From assembly GCA_037447655.1 (NCBI GenBank), contig JBBHKE010001123.1:1-45614 (forward strand): a stretch of DNA of 45,614 bases. Direction: 5' to 3'. The stretch is from Zygnema cylindricum (Eukaryota > Streptophyta > Zygnematophyceae > Zygnematales > Zygnemataceae). Every line of letters starts with the position of its first letter. The stretch's first letter is position 1. Below, in pieces: positions 1 to 9,607 of this stretch. The position numbers were made by a program, and so were the translations under genes. Below the pieces are notes generated by a model. That model made no database searches, was not told the DNA's origin, and was given only the letters and a program-made list of their open reading frames with translations.

Positions 1-229
1 GACAGCAAGTGTACTAAAATGTAATGACACAATATATAAATTTACGAAAATGTACGGGTATATACTAAGTTACGCATTTTATCAATTTTCGAGAAACGTT
101 AGATGCAAATCGTTCGTAGTATTCGCGCGTTCGTTTCGTGGATAATATGCGATTTGAACAACTATGGTTCCGTTGTAATGCTATGAAATTGTTAACGTAA
201 ATTTTGAAAGATGTGGGAGTGGGTGTAAT

Positions 230-984
230 TATTGTTCTAGAACCACCAGTGCAGGTGGAGGAGTAGCAGTAGTAATAGAAGTAGACATGATACACTCTCA
301 GAAGCTATCAAGAATCCTACCAAACAGTCGTTTTCAAGTGCTCACCAAATCTTATACAAGCAACTAAACTTCACAAAGCTCTATCAAATTATAGAGCAGC
401 ATAAACATTGACAACTCCCAAAGTTTCAACACAATTGCCCCAACAACACTCAAGATATAACACTCAAAAGATTCCCAATAATTGTTTGCAGTTTTACTAC
501 TTGGAAGTCTGTATACATAAAATGCTCTAAGTCCTAAGTATCATACTCTCGGTGTTGTACCGCCGATACAATTGTTCTTGAGAGGTACGTCTAAAATAAA
601 CCCACCTTTTGAGGTTTACGTGTTCCAAATCCTGCCAACTGAATCTACCATCGTACAGTCAATATTACTCAGAATCTATATTAGATGATTGTACAAATAC
701 TCATCGGCTAAGTCACTTGTGATACTCTTACGAATCTCGTCCGTCGACATGATTTATATCAATCGCAGCTGCGTTGTCCCGAATCGAATCACATTCATAT
801 CACCCGCGGTTGCAATGCCGCGTACCGAATCATATCCAAGATAACAGCAGCAGCGTTGTTTGTACGGATAAAATCCAAAGTAATCGCAGCTCCGTTGTCA
901 TGTCTGTGTTGCAGCTGCGCTGTTCGGTCTTGGTTGCTGCACCGCAGCTCTGTTTGCATAGCTGCTGCGTTGTCCTGTAGTGCA
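230..984 (-). mobile_element. Diverged solo/partial LTR of the element-C copia family
   Basis: This stretch aligns along most of its length with the LTRs of element C (3082-3816 and 8111-8873), in the same orientation. It shows the same end (TATTGTTCTAG here, TGTTGTTCTAC there), the same antisense start of gag near 240-288, and the same CAGCTGCG-rich U3 near 760-975. The left TG is mutated to TA. The right end is uncertain: I stop at a CA at 984 because the terminal U3 seen in element C is not recognisable. No internal region adjoins it and no clear target-site duplication was found. Element A begins 18 bp further right. Confidence 0.6.
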
Positions 985-1002
985 CTTAAGTGATGACGCA
1001 TG

Positions 1003-2160
1003 TGTAGAAATAAGTGGTTTTCTTTGAGTATTTCCTAGGTCTGCAAGATCTAAAATAAAAGGCAGAAACGTAGCACAGACACTCTGCCTCAAACACCTCT
1101 CTCAAGTCCCCACACTTGTCGCTGTCACTGTAGATTAGGGAGTTAGAGCCATGGCTGTCTAGGTTGTCTGAAGGAGATAGGAAGGAGAAGTTCGTATTTT
1201 TTTCAATTAGCATTCACGGATCCAAGATTTGATCCTGGCACTTGCCGTCCGTGAAAGTAGGCGTTAGTCTTATCTTGTAGTCTAAGACAAAAAATAAAGA
1301 ATATAGGGTACATTAGATATTTATGAATTAACATGTTGTGAAATGCATTTAACACATTACAGCTTGAGAAATACATAGAACTACCACTGACGCACTAAAA
1401 CAAATCAGAATGCACTAAATGAAGTCGACATGCAATTTCAACGGACGAAATTGAATGTTGCGTTGATTGGACGGCTCACAATAGAGTCGAAGCACCAGAG
1501 TGGTCGTTTGGCAATTTATTGGGGAGACGTCACCAGATAGCACGTGGCAGGCCACTAATGGACAGCGAATATCGCGGAGGATGCAACTCCAGCTCAAAAA
1601 ATGACATACGTCAAAAGTACGACCATGCCGTATATGGCCGTACAAGAAGTACAATGGCACCTGTGTCTTCTTGTACTTTACACTCGTTGGATTCGCTAGG
1701 TAGAGCAGTAGTAGGGGGTTTAGAGATGGGATTAGGACTTAAACAATTCTTAGGTAGCTGCCTCTCTCCCAAAGAGCTTCTGTATTTATAGGCCGACTTT
1801 GGCAAGTGATAACTAACTGCTCAGGGGAGCAAATTCAAAGGTTCTTTTTGCTGCGCACTCAGGGGTATCAGGCTATATAGGGGTGTAGTCGGTTAGAGTA
1901 TTTGCTTGCCAGGGTGGCTGCACTCTATAAGGGAAAGTTAAAGTGGGGAAGGTTATCCAAAGAGTCAAATTCTAACTTTGCATTTTGCGGTGGAACTAAG
2001 CACACAGAAAGTCTTATTTCACAAAGGTGAAGCTATAATGGGGTTTTGATTGTCAAGGGGTCAGTCATTTGGGTTTGTATCAACTTGGAGTTGACACTAC
2101 CTAGATAAGCTTCTCTAAGATCTGCTCACTCTGAGTACAAATGAAGGTCTCAAAGTTACA
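1003..2160 (+). repeat. Element A 5' LTR
   Basis: It starts TGTAGAAATAAG and ends AAAGTTACA. It contains a TATA-like TATTTATAGG near 1785-1794, an ACGT-core box (GCACGTGGCAGG) near 1540, an inverted repeat with arms at 1640-1652 and 1667-1676, and an antisense tRNA-like module at about 1221-1288. The gag ATG is at 2141, 20 bp inside the LTR end. The primer-binding site that follows is badly eroded in this copy. Confidence 0.85.
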
Positions 2161-2766
2161 CTTTTTGGTCCCACCATCTAGGGTGCCTATGTTTGATAGA
2201 AAGAATTCACCATTAAATTTACAATAGATGGATTACTTTTCGAAAAAACTCGGGAATTTTTCAGAACAAGTGAGGTGTCCGCCACCGAGTTTTGGAGGAG
2301 CTCAACAGAGAATCATTTGGGGCTTTCCAGAGAACCAAGCGGTGTAAGATAAACGGAAGGTGAAGGAAAATCATTACTATGGAAGGGGAAAATGGGAGAA
2401 GGATAAAGGGACACGGATGGTGAGAGGAGCTAGGCTCTTAGCTACGGTTCCACTTTTGGGGATTATAACTGAACCAAAACCTGAAGAAAATGACAAAAAA
2501 ATTTGGGAGTATTTAAACACCATAGCAAAGAATCTTATACTTAGATATGTGTCTAAGTCCATAGCTCTCACTCTTTTACATCTAACCAAATCTTTGGAAA
2601 TATGGGAAACACTAATGTAGATTTATAAGAGTGAGACTATACATAGGTAGCAGTTAGTAAAATAAGAAATCCTAGCCCATGTTTATATAGGCGGTAGCAT
2701 GATAGAGTTTTGCAATGATATTGCTCCATTATATGTTTAGCTTGCTAGTGCAGGTTATGTAGATTC
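2141..2766 (+). pseudogene. Element A gag, 5' portion (broken)
   Basis: The reading frame opens at an ATG inside the LTR, crosses the primer-binding-site position and gives a Gag start with PPSRVPMF, then meets a stop near 2227. A shifted frame (2360-2620) continues the Gag homology (KPEENDKKIWEYLNTI, comparable to the EENDTDTWDFNN segment of element B). The last bases read into gcaggttatgtagattc, where element B is inserted; Gag resumes at 16030. Several stops and frameshifts make it non-coding. Confidence 0.7.
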
Positions 2767-3076
2767 TGTAAAAATCAATGGTTGTTTTAGTACTTTCTAG
2801 GTCTAAATGGAAATAAAGAAAGAAGCAAGGAAGTCTTCCTCTAACTTCTCTCTCTAACTCCCACACTTGTTGCAGTCATTGAGAAGTTGGAGAAGAAGCT
2901 ACAACCATGGCTAGCTAGGCTATCCAAAGGCTTACGGGAAATATATTAGTTGATCTACAGATAGGTAGTTTATTTACTAAAAGGGAAGATGTCGGATCTA
3001 GGATTTGATCCTGGTACTTGCTGTCCGTTAAGGCCACTAGTAGCCGATAGACTAATCCATCAAGTCTAAGACTAGT

Positions 3077-3081
3077 GTTAC
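3077..3081. repeat. Left target-site duplication of element C (GTTAC)
   Basis: gttac directly precedes the left LTR. The identical 5-mer follows the right LTR at 8874-8878. The uninterrupted sequence survives in element B's 3' LTR at 15271-15275, which confirms the insertion point. Confidence 0.95.
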
Positions 3082-3816
3082 TGTTGTTCTACAACCACCG
3101 GTGCAGGTGTAGGAGCAGCAGTAGTAGTAGAAGTAGATATGATACACTCTTAGAAGCTATCAAGAATCCTACCAAACAACTGTTCTTAAGTGCTCACCAA
3201 TTCTTATACAAGCATCCAAACCTCACAAAACTCTATAAGAATATAGAGTAGTATAAACAATGATAACTCCCAAAGTTATAGCATAATTAACCCGACAACA
3301 CTCAAGATATAATACTCAGAAGTTTCCCAAAAACTCTCTACAGTTTTACTACTTGGAAGTCTGGATACATAATATGTTCCGAGTCCTAAGTCTTATACTT
3401 GTGTTGAACTGACAACACTAGTGTACTTGAGAGGAAGGTCAAACCACTAAGCTACCACTGATCTGTCAAGCTACCACTGAGCTACCACTAAGCTACCACT
3501 GAGCTACCCACTAAGTTACCACTGAGTTCCCACTAAGTTTGACTAGAATCGTATCTATCGCAGTTGCTCTATCCTGTACAAAATCACATTAAGAATATCA
3601 GACGTTGCGTTGTTCGTACGGACCATATCAAATATAATCGTGGTTGCCTTGTCTTGTCTGTGTTGCAGCTTCGCTGCTACGCTGCTCTGCTGGTGTGTTG
3701 CTCTGCAGCTGCGCTGCTCTGCTGTATAGCAGCTACTTTGCTGTATAGCAGCTGCGCTGCTCTGTTGTATAGCAGCTGCGCTGCTTTGAGACTGAAAGCT
3801 TTCCAAAAAGACAACA
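3082..3816 (-). repeat. Element C 3' LTR (735 bp)
   Basis: It aligns with 8111-8873. It contains CTACCACTAAG/CTACCACTGAG tandem units (about 3455-3535) and, in U3, units of the kind CTGTATAGCAGCTGCGCTG (about 3690-3785). Its copy of the gag start reads ATA instead of ATG. Its 122 bp next to the target site carry about eight mismatches to the other LTR, while the following 335 bp are identical. Confidence 0.93.
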
Positions 3817-3976
3817 CTCCCCTAAAGCTTTAGACTCAGTATCCCGGCGCAGCTGCGGTGATAAACTAGCGCAGCAACGTAGCATAGCAATATAGCAGTT
3901 AGGAACTCACCCAGTCCCACTACCTCACAATGGTGGAATTATCGCAGAGTGTCAGTATAGCAGTGCAGCAATTCAA

Positions 3977-5200
3977 CTATTCACTTAATCCCACTGCGTC
4001 CCAACAATACTTCAGCTTAGGAGCAGGAAGGGCTTTAGTGAGCATATCAGCAATCATTTTTGCATCTGGCAAATAACATAATTTAATCACTCTAGAGAAC
4101 ACCTTTTCTCTTACAAAGTGTAATCGTGCATCCATGTGGTTGCTTTTGAAGTGATGATTCGGGTTAGAAGCAATGGCAATGGCAGCCTGGTTATCACACC
4201 AGATTACCTGTGGACCAACTTGCATGTATCCTAGTTCTTGTAACATGGATTTTACCCATAAGAGTTCTTTGAGGGCCGAGCTTGCTGCCATATATTTTGA
4301 CTCCATTGTCGACTGTGCTGTGACCTTTTGAAGTTTGCTGCTCCAACAACAAGTAGCGTTCCCAATTTGTAGAACGAATCCCGTGGTGGATTTCCGGCTT
4401 GGCATGTCGCCATAGCTTGCATCACTCCATGTTTGCAGCTTGACTTCTCCTCCGCCTAGAGTGAGTTTGAGATCTTTAGTTCCTGCCAAATATCTTAAGA
4501 CTCTCTTTGCTGCATCAAGATCAGATTTTCTCGGATTTTCTAGACTCCTTCTCAGTACCCTGACTGCTGTAGCAATGTCAGGACGGGTACAGTTCATGAA
4601 ATATATTAAGCTTCCCACTATCTGTCTATAAGGTATTATTGTCATAGGATCATTCTCCCCTGACTCTAAATACTTGCTAACAATGACACCTGGTTCTGTA
4701 TCTTCTCCCTCTAACTTCTGCCGAAACTCCATTGGAGTTAAACATCCTTTTGCCCCCCGCATTCCGTACTCATCTAACATGTTTCCAATGGCCTCTTTTT
4801 GAGTCAGTTTTATTATTTTCTTATTTCTGTCCCTCTCTACTTGGATACCCAAAATATATTTTGCCTCACCGAGGTCTTTCATCTCGAACCGTGAGTTTAG
4901 AGCAGTTTTGATTTTGTTAATTTCAGCCATTGATTTGCTAATTAATAACAAATCATCTACATATACTGCTATATACACTGTCCCATTTTCACCCTTTAGA
5001 ACGTAGACAGAGTGATCAGAACTTATCCTTTGAAATCCTAGACTAGTCAAGAATTCATCAAGCTTTATATTCCACTGTCTGGGGGCCTGTTTTAGGCCGT
5101 ACAAAGATTTTAGCAACTTGCATACTAAGTGCTCTTTTCCTGGTTCCACATACTTTTCAGGCTGCTGCATGTAAATGGTCTCTTCTAGTTCTCCATGCAA
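3977..5200 (-). pseudogene. Element C reverse transcriptase and RNase H
   Basis: About 407 codons cover most of the RT_copia (RVT_2) domain and the RNase H domain. Visible motifs are the start of the palm after the frameshift ([16 protein letters not shown]), SLYGLKQAPRQW, the catalytic YVDDLLLIS, the copia-type SLIYFMNCTRPDIA, and RNase H motifs WSDASYGD and CDNQAAIAIA. It ends LPAPKLKYCWDAVGLSE, a normal copia terminus. There is no genuine ATG at its start: it is the continuation of the integrase frame, separated by a one-base loss in an A-run around 5205-5215. Apart from that break it looks functional. It would copy element RNA into DNA in the cytoplasmic particle. Confidence 0.9.
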
Positions 5201-6597
5201 AAAGGCTGTTTTACATCCATCTGATGAATTTCCATATCTTTTATCGCAGCTAGGGACAGCAAAATCCTAACTGTTGGAAATCTTACAACCGGAGAAAATG
5301 TTTCTTCAAAATCGATTCCTTCCTTTTGATTGTACCCCTTCGCCACAAGTCTGGCCTTATAGCGTTCAATGGTGTTATCAGAATTTAACTTCACCTTGAA
5401 TACCCATTTGATGCCGATCGCTTTTCGGTCTGGAGGAAGGTCCACAAGCTCCCATGTTTGAGCCTCCATGATCGACTTCATTTCGTCGTTTGCCGCCTCA
5501 ATCCAGTGATTCCGCTCTGGTGATGAGAAGGCCTCTTGGATGGTCAAGGGCTCCCCTGAGACTGCGGAGTAGGCAAAGTGAGAGCTTGCTTGCAGGCGGC
5601 TGCTTGATCTTCTTCCCCCCGGAAATTCGGAGACTGAGATCGTCGGATGCTGCGAATTGCGCTGATTGCGCTGGTTGCGCTGGTTGCGATCCGTGTGTTC
5701 TCTATTGCGCTGGTTGCGATCCGTGTGTATTAACTGCTGTTGGTCAATCTGGACCCGAAGTTGGTGAGGAACTTGGAGAGAGTCTGACTCCGGAGTCATA
5801 ACCGGAGTTTGTGGAATTTGCGAAACAATTTCCTGCAAGCAATCTAAGATGACATACTCCTGTACTTTTTGGTGCTTTTGCTGCTCTGTCATTTGAAATA
5901 AATCTATGGAGTCTAGTTCATCTTTAACAATGATGTTTCTAGCTACAAATATTTTCTGCCTTTCAAACACAAAGACTCTATAACCTTTTGAGTGATCATC
6001 ATATCCTAACAGAATACCCGGTAACCCTTTCGGTTCCATTTTCCATCTATCTGTAGATGTATCCAAAATGAAGCATTGACTACCAAAGACCTTAAAATGG
6101 CTAACATCTGGCTTGCTACCTGTCCAGATCTCGTAAGGAGTAGTTTCCATCGATCTTGATCCTATCCTATTTTTAATATAAACTGCACAATTTAGAGCCT
6201 CAGCCCAGAATTTCGGATCCACATTTTTATCTGCGAGCATAGACCTAGAGCTTTCCGTGAGAGTTCTATTCAGTCTTTCCGACACCCCATTTTGTTCCGG
6301 TGAATATGGAACAGTCAATAGATGACTAATGCCTTCCTCGAGTAAAAAATTTTCAAATTCTTTCGATGGATATTCACCACCATTGTCTGATCTGAGCTGC
6401 AAAATAGATGAATTGTGAAGTTTTTCAGCCCATGCTTTATAGTGTTTGAAGTGACCAAACACTTCACTCTTCTCCTTCATGAAGTAAACTTTTGTAAACC
6501 TTGAGAAATCATATGTGAAGGTGACCATATATTTCATCCCTCCGACAGAAGGAACCTTCGCCGGACCAAAGACATCCGAATGAATTTGTTGTAAAAG
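5185..6597 (-). pseudogene. Element C integrase core, linker and N-terminal reverse transcriptase
   Basis: The frame enters through [10 protein letters not shown] just after an in-frame TAA (6598-6600). The rve integrase core shows the first acidic residue in TFTYDFSRF, the second in LRSDNGGEY and the Glu in [15 protein letters not shown], the DDE spacing of copia integrases. A linker with [18 protein letters not shown] repeats follows, then the RT entry motif [20 protein letters not shown] and [18 protein letters not shown]. The frame shifts near 5205-5215, where the next segment (RT palm) takes over. The first stop and this shift are the only lesions visible in the segment. Confidence 0.9.
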
Positions 6598-7140
6598 TTA
6601 CGTTGACCGATGCTCAGACTCCTTAGGAAATGGCAATCTGTGGATTTTGCCTAAAGCGCAACCATCACAAGTTTTGACCGGCCCATCTGTGATTGATACA
6701 CCCTCTATTTTTCCTGCAACGACCATTTTCTTCAAACTATCATAATTTACATGGCCTAATCTTTTATCCCACACCTCATCTGAGTGCAAAACACCGGAGT
6801 ACAAAACATCATTCTCCTTTGTGTTAGCCATATCCATGCGATACATTTTGCTACTATCTCTAGTACCTGTAACTGCAACGTTGCCATTTTTGCTAACAAC
6901 TTGCCGACCATTTTTCAAATTAACCTCAAAACCTTTGCTCTCTACTAACGACGTAGAAAACAGATTTTTCTTAAAGTCAGGCACAAATAAGACATTGTGA
7001 AGAGTCCTTTCAATGGCTTTCCCATCTACATCAACTAGTAAGGACACATCACCCACAGCACGAGTTTGGACACTCATTCCACAAGCACAATAAATTTTTA
7101 TCTCCGGCGTTGCTTTCAGATTTTTGAAGATGGCCTTGCT
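6598..7140 (-). pseudogene. Element C protease C-terminus and integrase zinc-finger (GAG-pre-integrase) segment
   Basis: It continues the gag-protease frame directly after an in-frame TAG (7141-7143) and ends at TAA (6598-6600). It contains the copia pre-integrase pattern TLHNVLFVPDFKKNLFST and the HHCC-type zinc-binding stretch (WDKRLGHVNYDSL, then CDGCALGKIHRLPFP). Both bounding stops lie in one frame, so single nonsense codons separate gag, this piece and the integrase core. Confidence 0.88.
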
Positions 7141-8169
7141 CTAGCACATGTGGGCTGACGCACCCGTATCCATTATCCATCCGGGGTCCTTCGCGCCCTC
7201 TATTGCAGCCGCCATAGCGAATAGATCAGTATCGTCCCCCGTAGAAACCGTCAAAGTCTCGTCTTGGAGAGACGAAGAAGCCGATAATGCATTTCCACGA
7301 GATGTAGTCCCCGTGAAGCCTTTGTAAAACTGGCTTTGTTGCCATCCGGGCCGGCATAAACCTATATCGTTAGCTTTTTTAAGCTTAGGACAAAATTTGT
7401 ATCCATGACCTCTCTCACTAGAATAAAAGCATGCATTGTTGGATTGTCTATTTCCACCTTGATTAAACTGTCTGAACTGATTAAACTGACTCCTTTGCGG
7501 ATGAAACTGTCCTTTTCTCTCAAAGTCTGAATTAAAAGCCTCTACTTGCTCAACATTGAGAATATTAGATGTAGCTTCCTCCTCTAGTAAAATATTGATG
7601 GCTAACTGTAAAGTCCAGCTAGCTTTATCTTTTTGTTTGAGCATGCCAGATGCTCCTTTCATACTACGAGGGAGACCTCTCATGAGCAATGCCGCCTGTT
7701 GAAAAGGAGGAAACACCCCACCTGCACAAGCATGTGCATCGAGAAGGATACAAAATTTGTTAGAATATTCAGCCATTGTACCGCCAGTGTACTTATAGTC
7801 CCAAATTTTTCTAGCCAATAGAAGCTCTCCCTGGACATTGGCCTTTTCACAATCACTTTTAAGAGATTTCCAGATATCAATTGCTTTTTTCATCTTTATC
7901 CAAGACATAGCTAAGTCCTCAGATATACAAAATTTCAGAATAGAACGAGCTTGCGTATTTTTCTTAGACCATGAAGGATGAGATTCATCCAGCGAACCAT
8001 CCAATATATCCAAAAGATTAACATTTTCAAAATGTGTTTCCACCATATCCGCCCAGTAAACATACTTATCCCCGGAAAAGATAGGAAATCTTGATGACAG
8101 GCCCATAACCTGTTGTTCTACAACCACTGGTGCAGGTGGAGGAGCAGCTGTAGTAGTAGAAGTAGACAT
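7141..8169 (-). pseudogene. Element C gag with protease active site
   Basis: 342 codons run from an ATG at 8169, which is 59 bp inside the 5' LTR. Residues 20-25 (QQVMGL) are encoded by the LTR end and primer-binding site. The Gag body (about 27-220) has the UBN2-type stretch RFPIFSGDKYVYWADM. The zinc knuckle near residues 246-259 reads CFYSSERGHGYKFC, so the second Cys is Ser. The frame ends within protease just after the DTGASAHMC active-site motif, at an in-frame TAG. The protein would form the particle shell and package RNA. The knuckle substitution and the stop suggest the copy is disabled. Confidence 0.9.
8099..8110 (-). other. Element C primer-binding site (half tRNA-iMet type)
   Basis: The minus strand reads GGTTATGGGCCT directly after the LTR. 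Eleven bases pair with the anticodon stem-loop of plant initiator tRNA-Met (GGCCCATAACC) rather than with its 3' CCA end. This implies priming from a cleaved 5' tRNA half, as documented for Drosophila copia. The site lies inside the gag reading frame. Confidence 0.85.
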
Positions 8170-8873
8170 GATACACTCTCAGAAGCTATCAAGAATCCTA
8201 CCAAACAGTTGTTCTTAAGTGCTCACCATTTCTTATACAAGCATCCAAACCTCACAAAACTCTATAAGAATATAGAGTAGTATAAACAATGATAACTCCC
8301 AAAGTTATAGCATAATTAACCCGACAACACTCAAGATATAATACTCAGAAGTTTCCCAAAAACTCTCTACAGTTTTACTACTTGGAAGTCTGGATACATA
8401 ATATGTTCCGAGTCCTAAGTCTTATACTTGTGTTGAACTGACAACACTAGTGTACTTGAGAGGAAGGTCAAACCACTAAGCTACCACTGATCTGTCAAGC
8501 TACCACTGAGCTACCACTAAGCTACCACTGAGCTACCCACTAAGTTACCACTGAGTTCCCACTAAGCTTGACTAGAATCGTATCTATCGCAGTTGCTCTA
8601 TCCTGTACAGAATCACATTAAGAATATCAGACGTTGCGTTGTCCGTACGGACCATATCAAATATAATCATGGTTGCCTTGTCTTGTCTGTGTTGCATCTT
8701 CGCTGCTGCGCTGCTCTGCAGCTGCGCTGCTCTGCTGTATAGCAGCTGCTCTGCTGTATAGCAGCTGCGCTGCTGTATAGCAGCTGCACTGCTCTGTTGT
8801 ATAGCAGCTGCGCTGCTCTGTCTGTAAAGCAGCTGCGCTGCTCTGAGACTGATAGCTTTCCAAAAAGACAACA
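8111..8873 (-). repeat. Element C 5' LTR (763 bp)
   Basis: The minus-strand start is TGTTGTCTTTTTGG at 8873; the end at 8111 is GTAGAACAACA. It holds the gag ATG (8167-8169). The U3 has an array of about 24-bp GC-rich units around TATAGCAGCTGCGCTG (8700-8845) with more material than the 3' LTR, which explains most of the length difference (763 vs 735 bp). Confidence 0.93.
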
Positions 8874-8878
8874 GTTAC
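8874..8878. repeat. Right target-site duplication of element C (GTTAC)
   Basis: It is identical to 3077-3081. Beyond it element B's 5' LTR resumes as gttacatgctatagg, the same order as at 15271 in the sister LTR. Confidence 0.95.
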
Positions 8879-9607
8879 ATGCTATAGGGTTTGTTATTTA
8901 TTTAAAAGTTACCATGTAGGATAATTCGTTTAACAACAACTATTTTCAGGATGCATAGATCCAGTTATGTAAAAGTACGGATTATAGTATAGATAAGAAA
9001 CGATTACCCCACATTTGTTTCTTTAACGAAACAAATACCGCGGAAGTATTTATGACGGCTACGATTGAAATCTTCATTCAATCGGACGACCAAGAAGAAA
9101 GCCGAGATCGCGAAAGAAAATCTCGGCGGTTTGTGGTCATTGCCACATCGAATGACAAGTGGCACAATTACGTTGGATCGCGACATCGCGAGGGATTACG
9201 AGACCGAATTCGGATATGACATGTGTCGACATTTAGGCCATGTTGTACAATATCATACAAAAATTACACTGGCAGCTATACTTTTGTGTACGGCACTGTA
9301 ATATGATTGGTGCCGTAGATAAGTAGATAGAGTTTTAGAGAGAGAATGGACTTAAAAAATTTGGTAGACAGGACCCTCTATCCGAGAGAGCAAATAAACA
9401 AAAAGGTCAACTTTGATCCTCCATAACTTACTGCTCAGGGGAACAAATTCAAAGATTCTTTTTGCTATTGATCAAGGGAGTCTTGCCTTCACAAGGTTGA
9501 AGGTAGTCACAGCTTTTGTCTGCCAGGGTGGTAGTTATTCTTGCTGAAACACAAAGGGGTCAGGGTTATCTTGGAGGCTTCTTACAAGCTATCCATTATG
9601 AGGACCA

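Larger units (their letters stand above)
3082..8873 (-). mobile_element. Element C: nearly intact Ty1/copia retrotransposon, half-tRNA primed
   Basis: It is 5792 bp on the minus strand, with TG...CA LTRs (5' LTR 8111-8873, 3' LTR 3082-3816) and perfect GTTAC target duplications. The primer-binding site (minus strand, 8110 down to 8099) reads GGTTATGGGCCT, of which 11 bases are complementary to the anticodon loop of initiator tRNA-Met. The polypurine tract is GCTTTAGGGGAG (minus, 3828-3817). Reading frames for gag, protease, integrase, reverse transcriptase and RNase H are continuous except for two in-frame stops and one single-base frameshift. It is the youngest full-length insertion in the nest. 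Confidence 0.95.

Noticed and set aside
5490-5801. Plus-strand ORF with repeated CAGC words opposite the integrase linker
   Set aside because: It is a shadow of the minus-strand DRNQRN repeats.
7141-7143. Programmed stop readthrough between gag and pol in element C
   Set aside because: The TAG lies after the protease active-site motif, inside the domain, and a second stop and a frameshift follow, so ordinary decay is simpler.
9065-9301. ORFs around the conserved LTR stretch (also 10220-10586, 15269-15616 and 39052-39352)
   Set aside because: They occur only because LTR copies share sequence; frames and lengths are not kept between copies.
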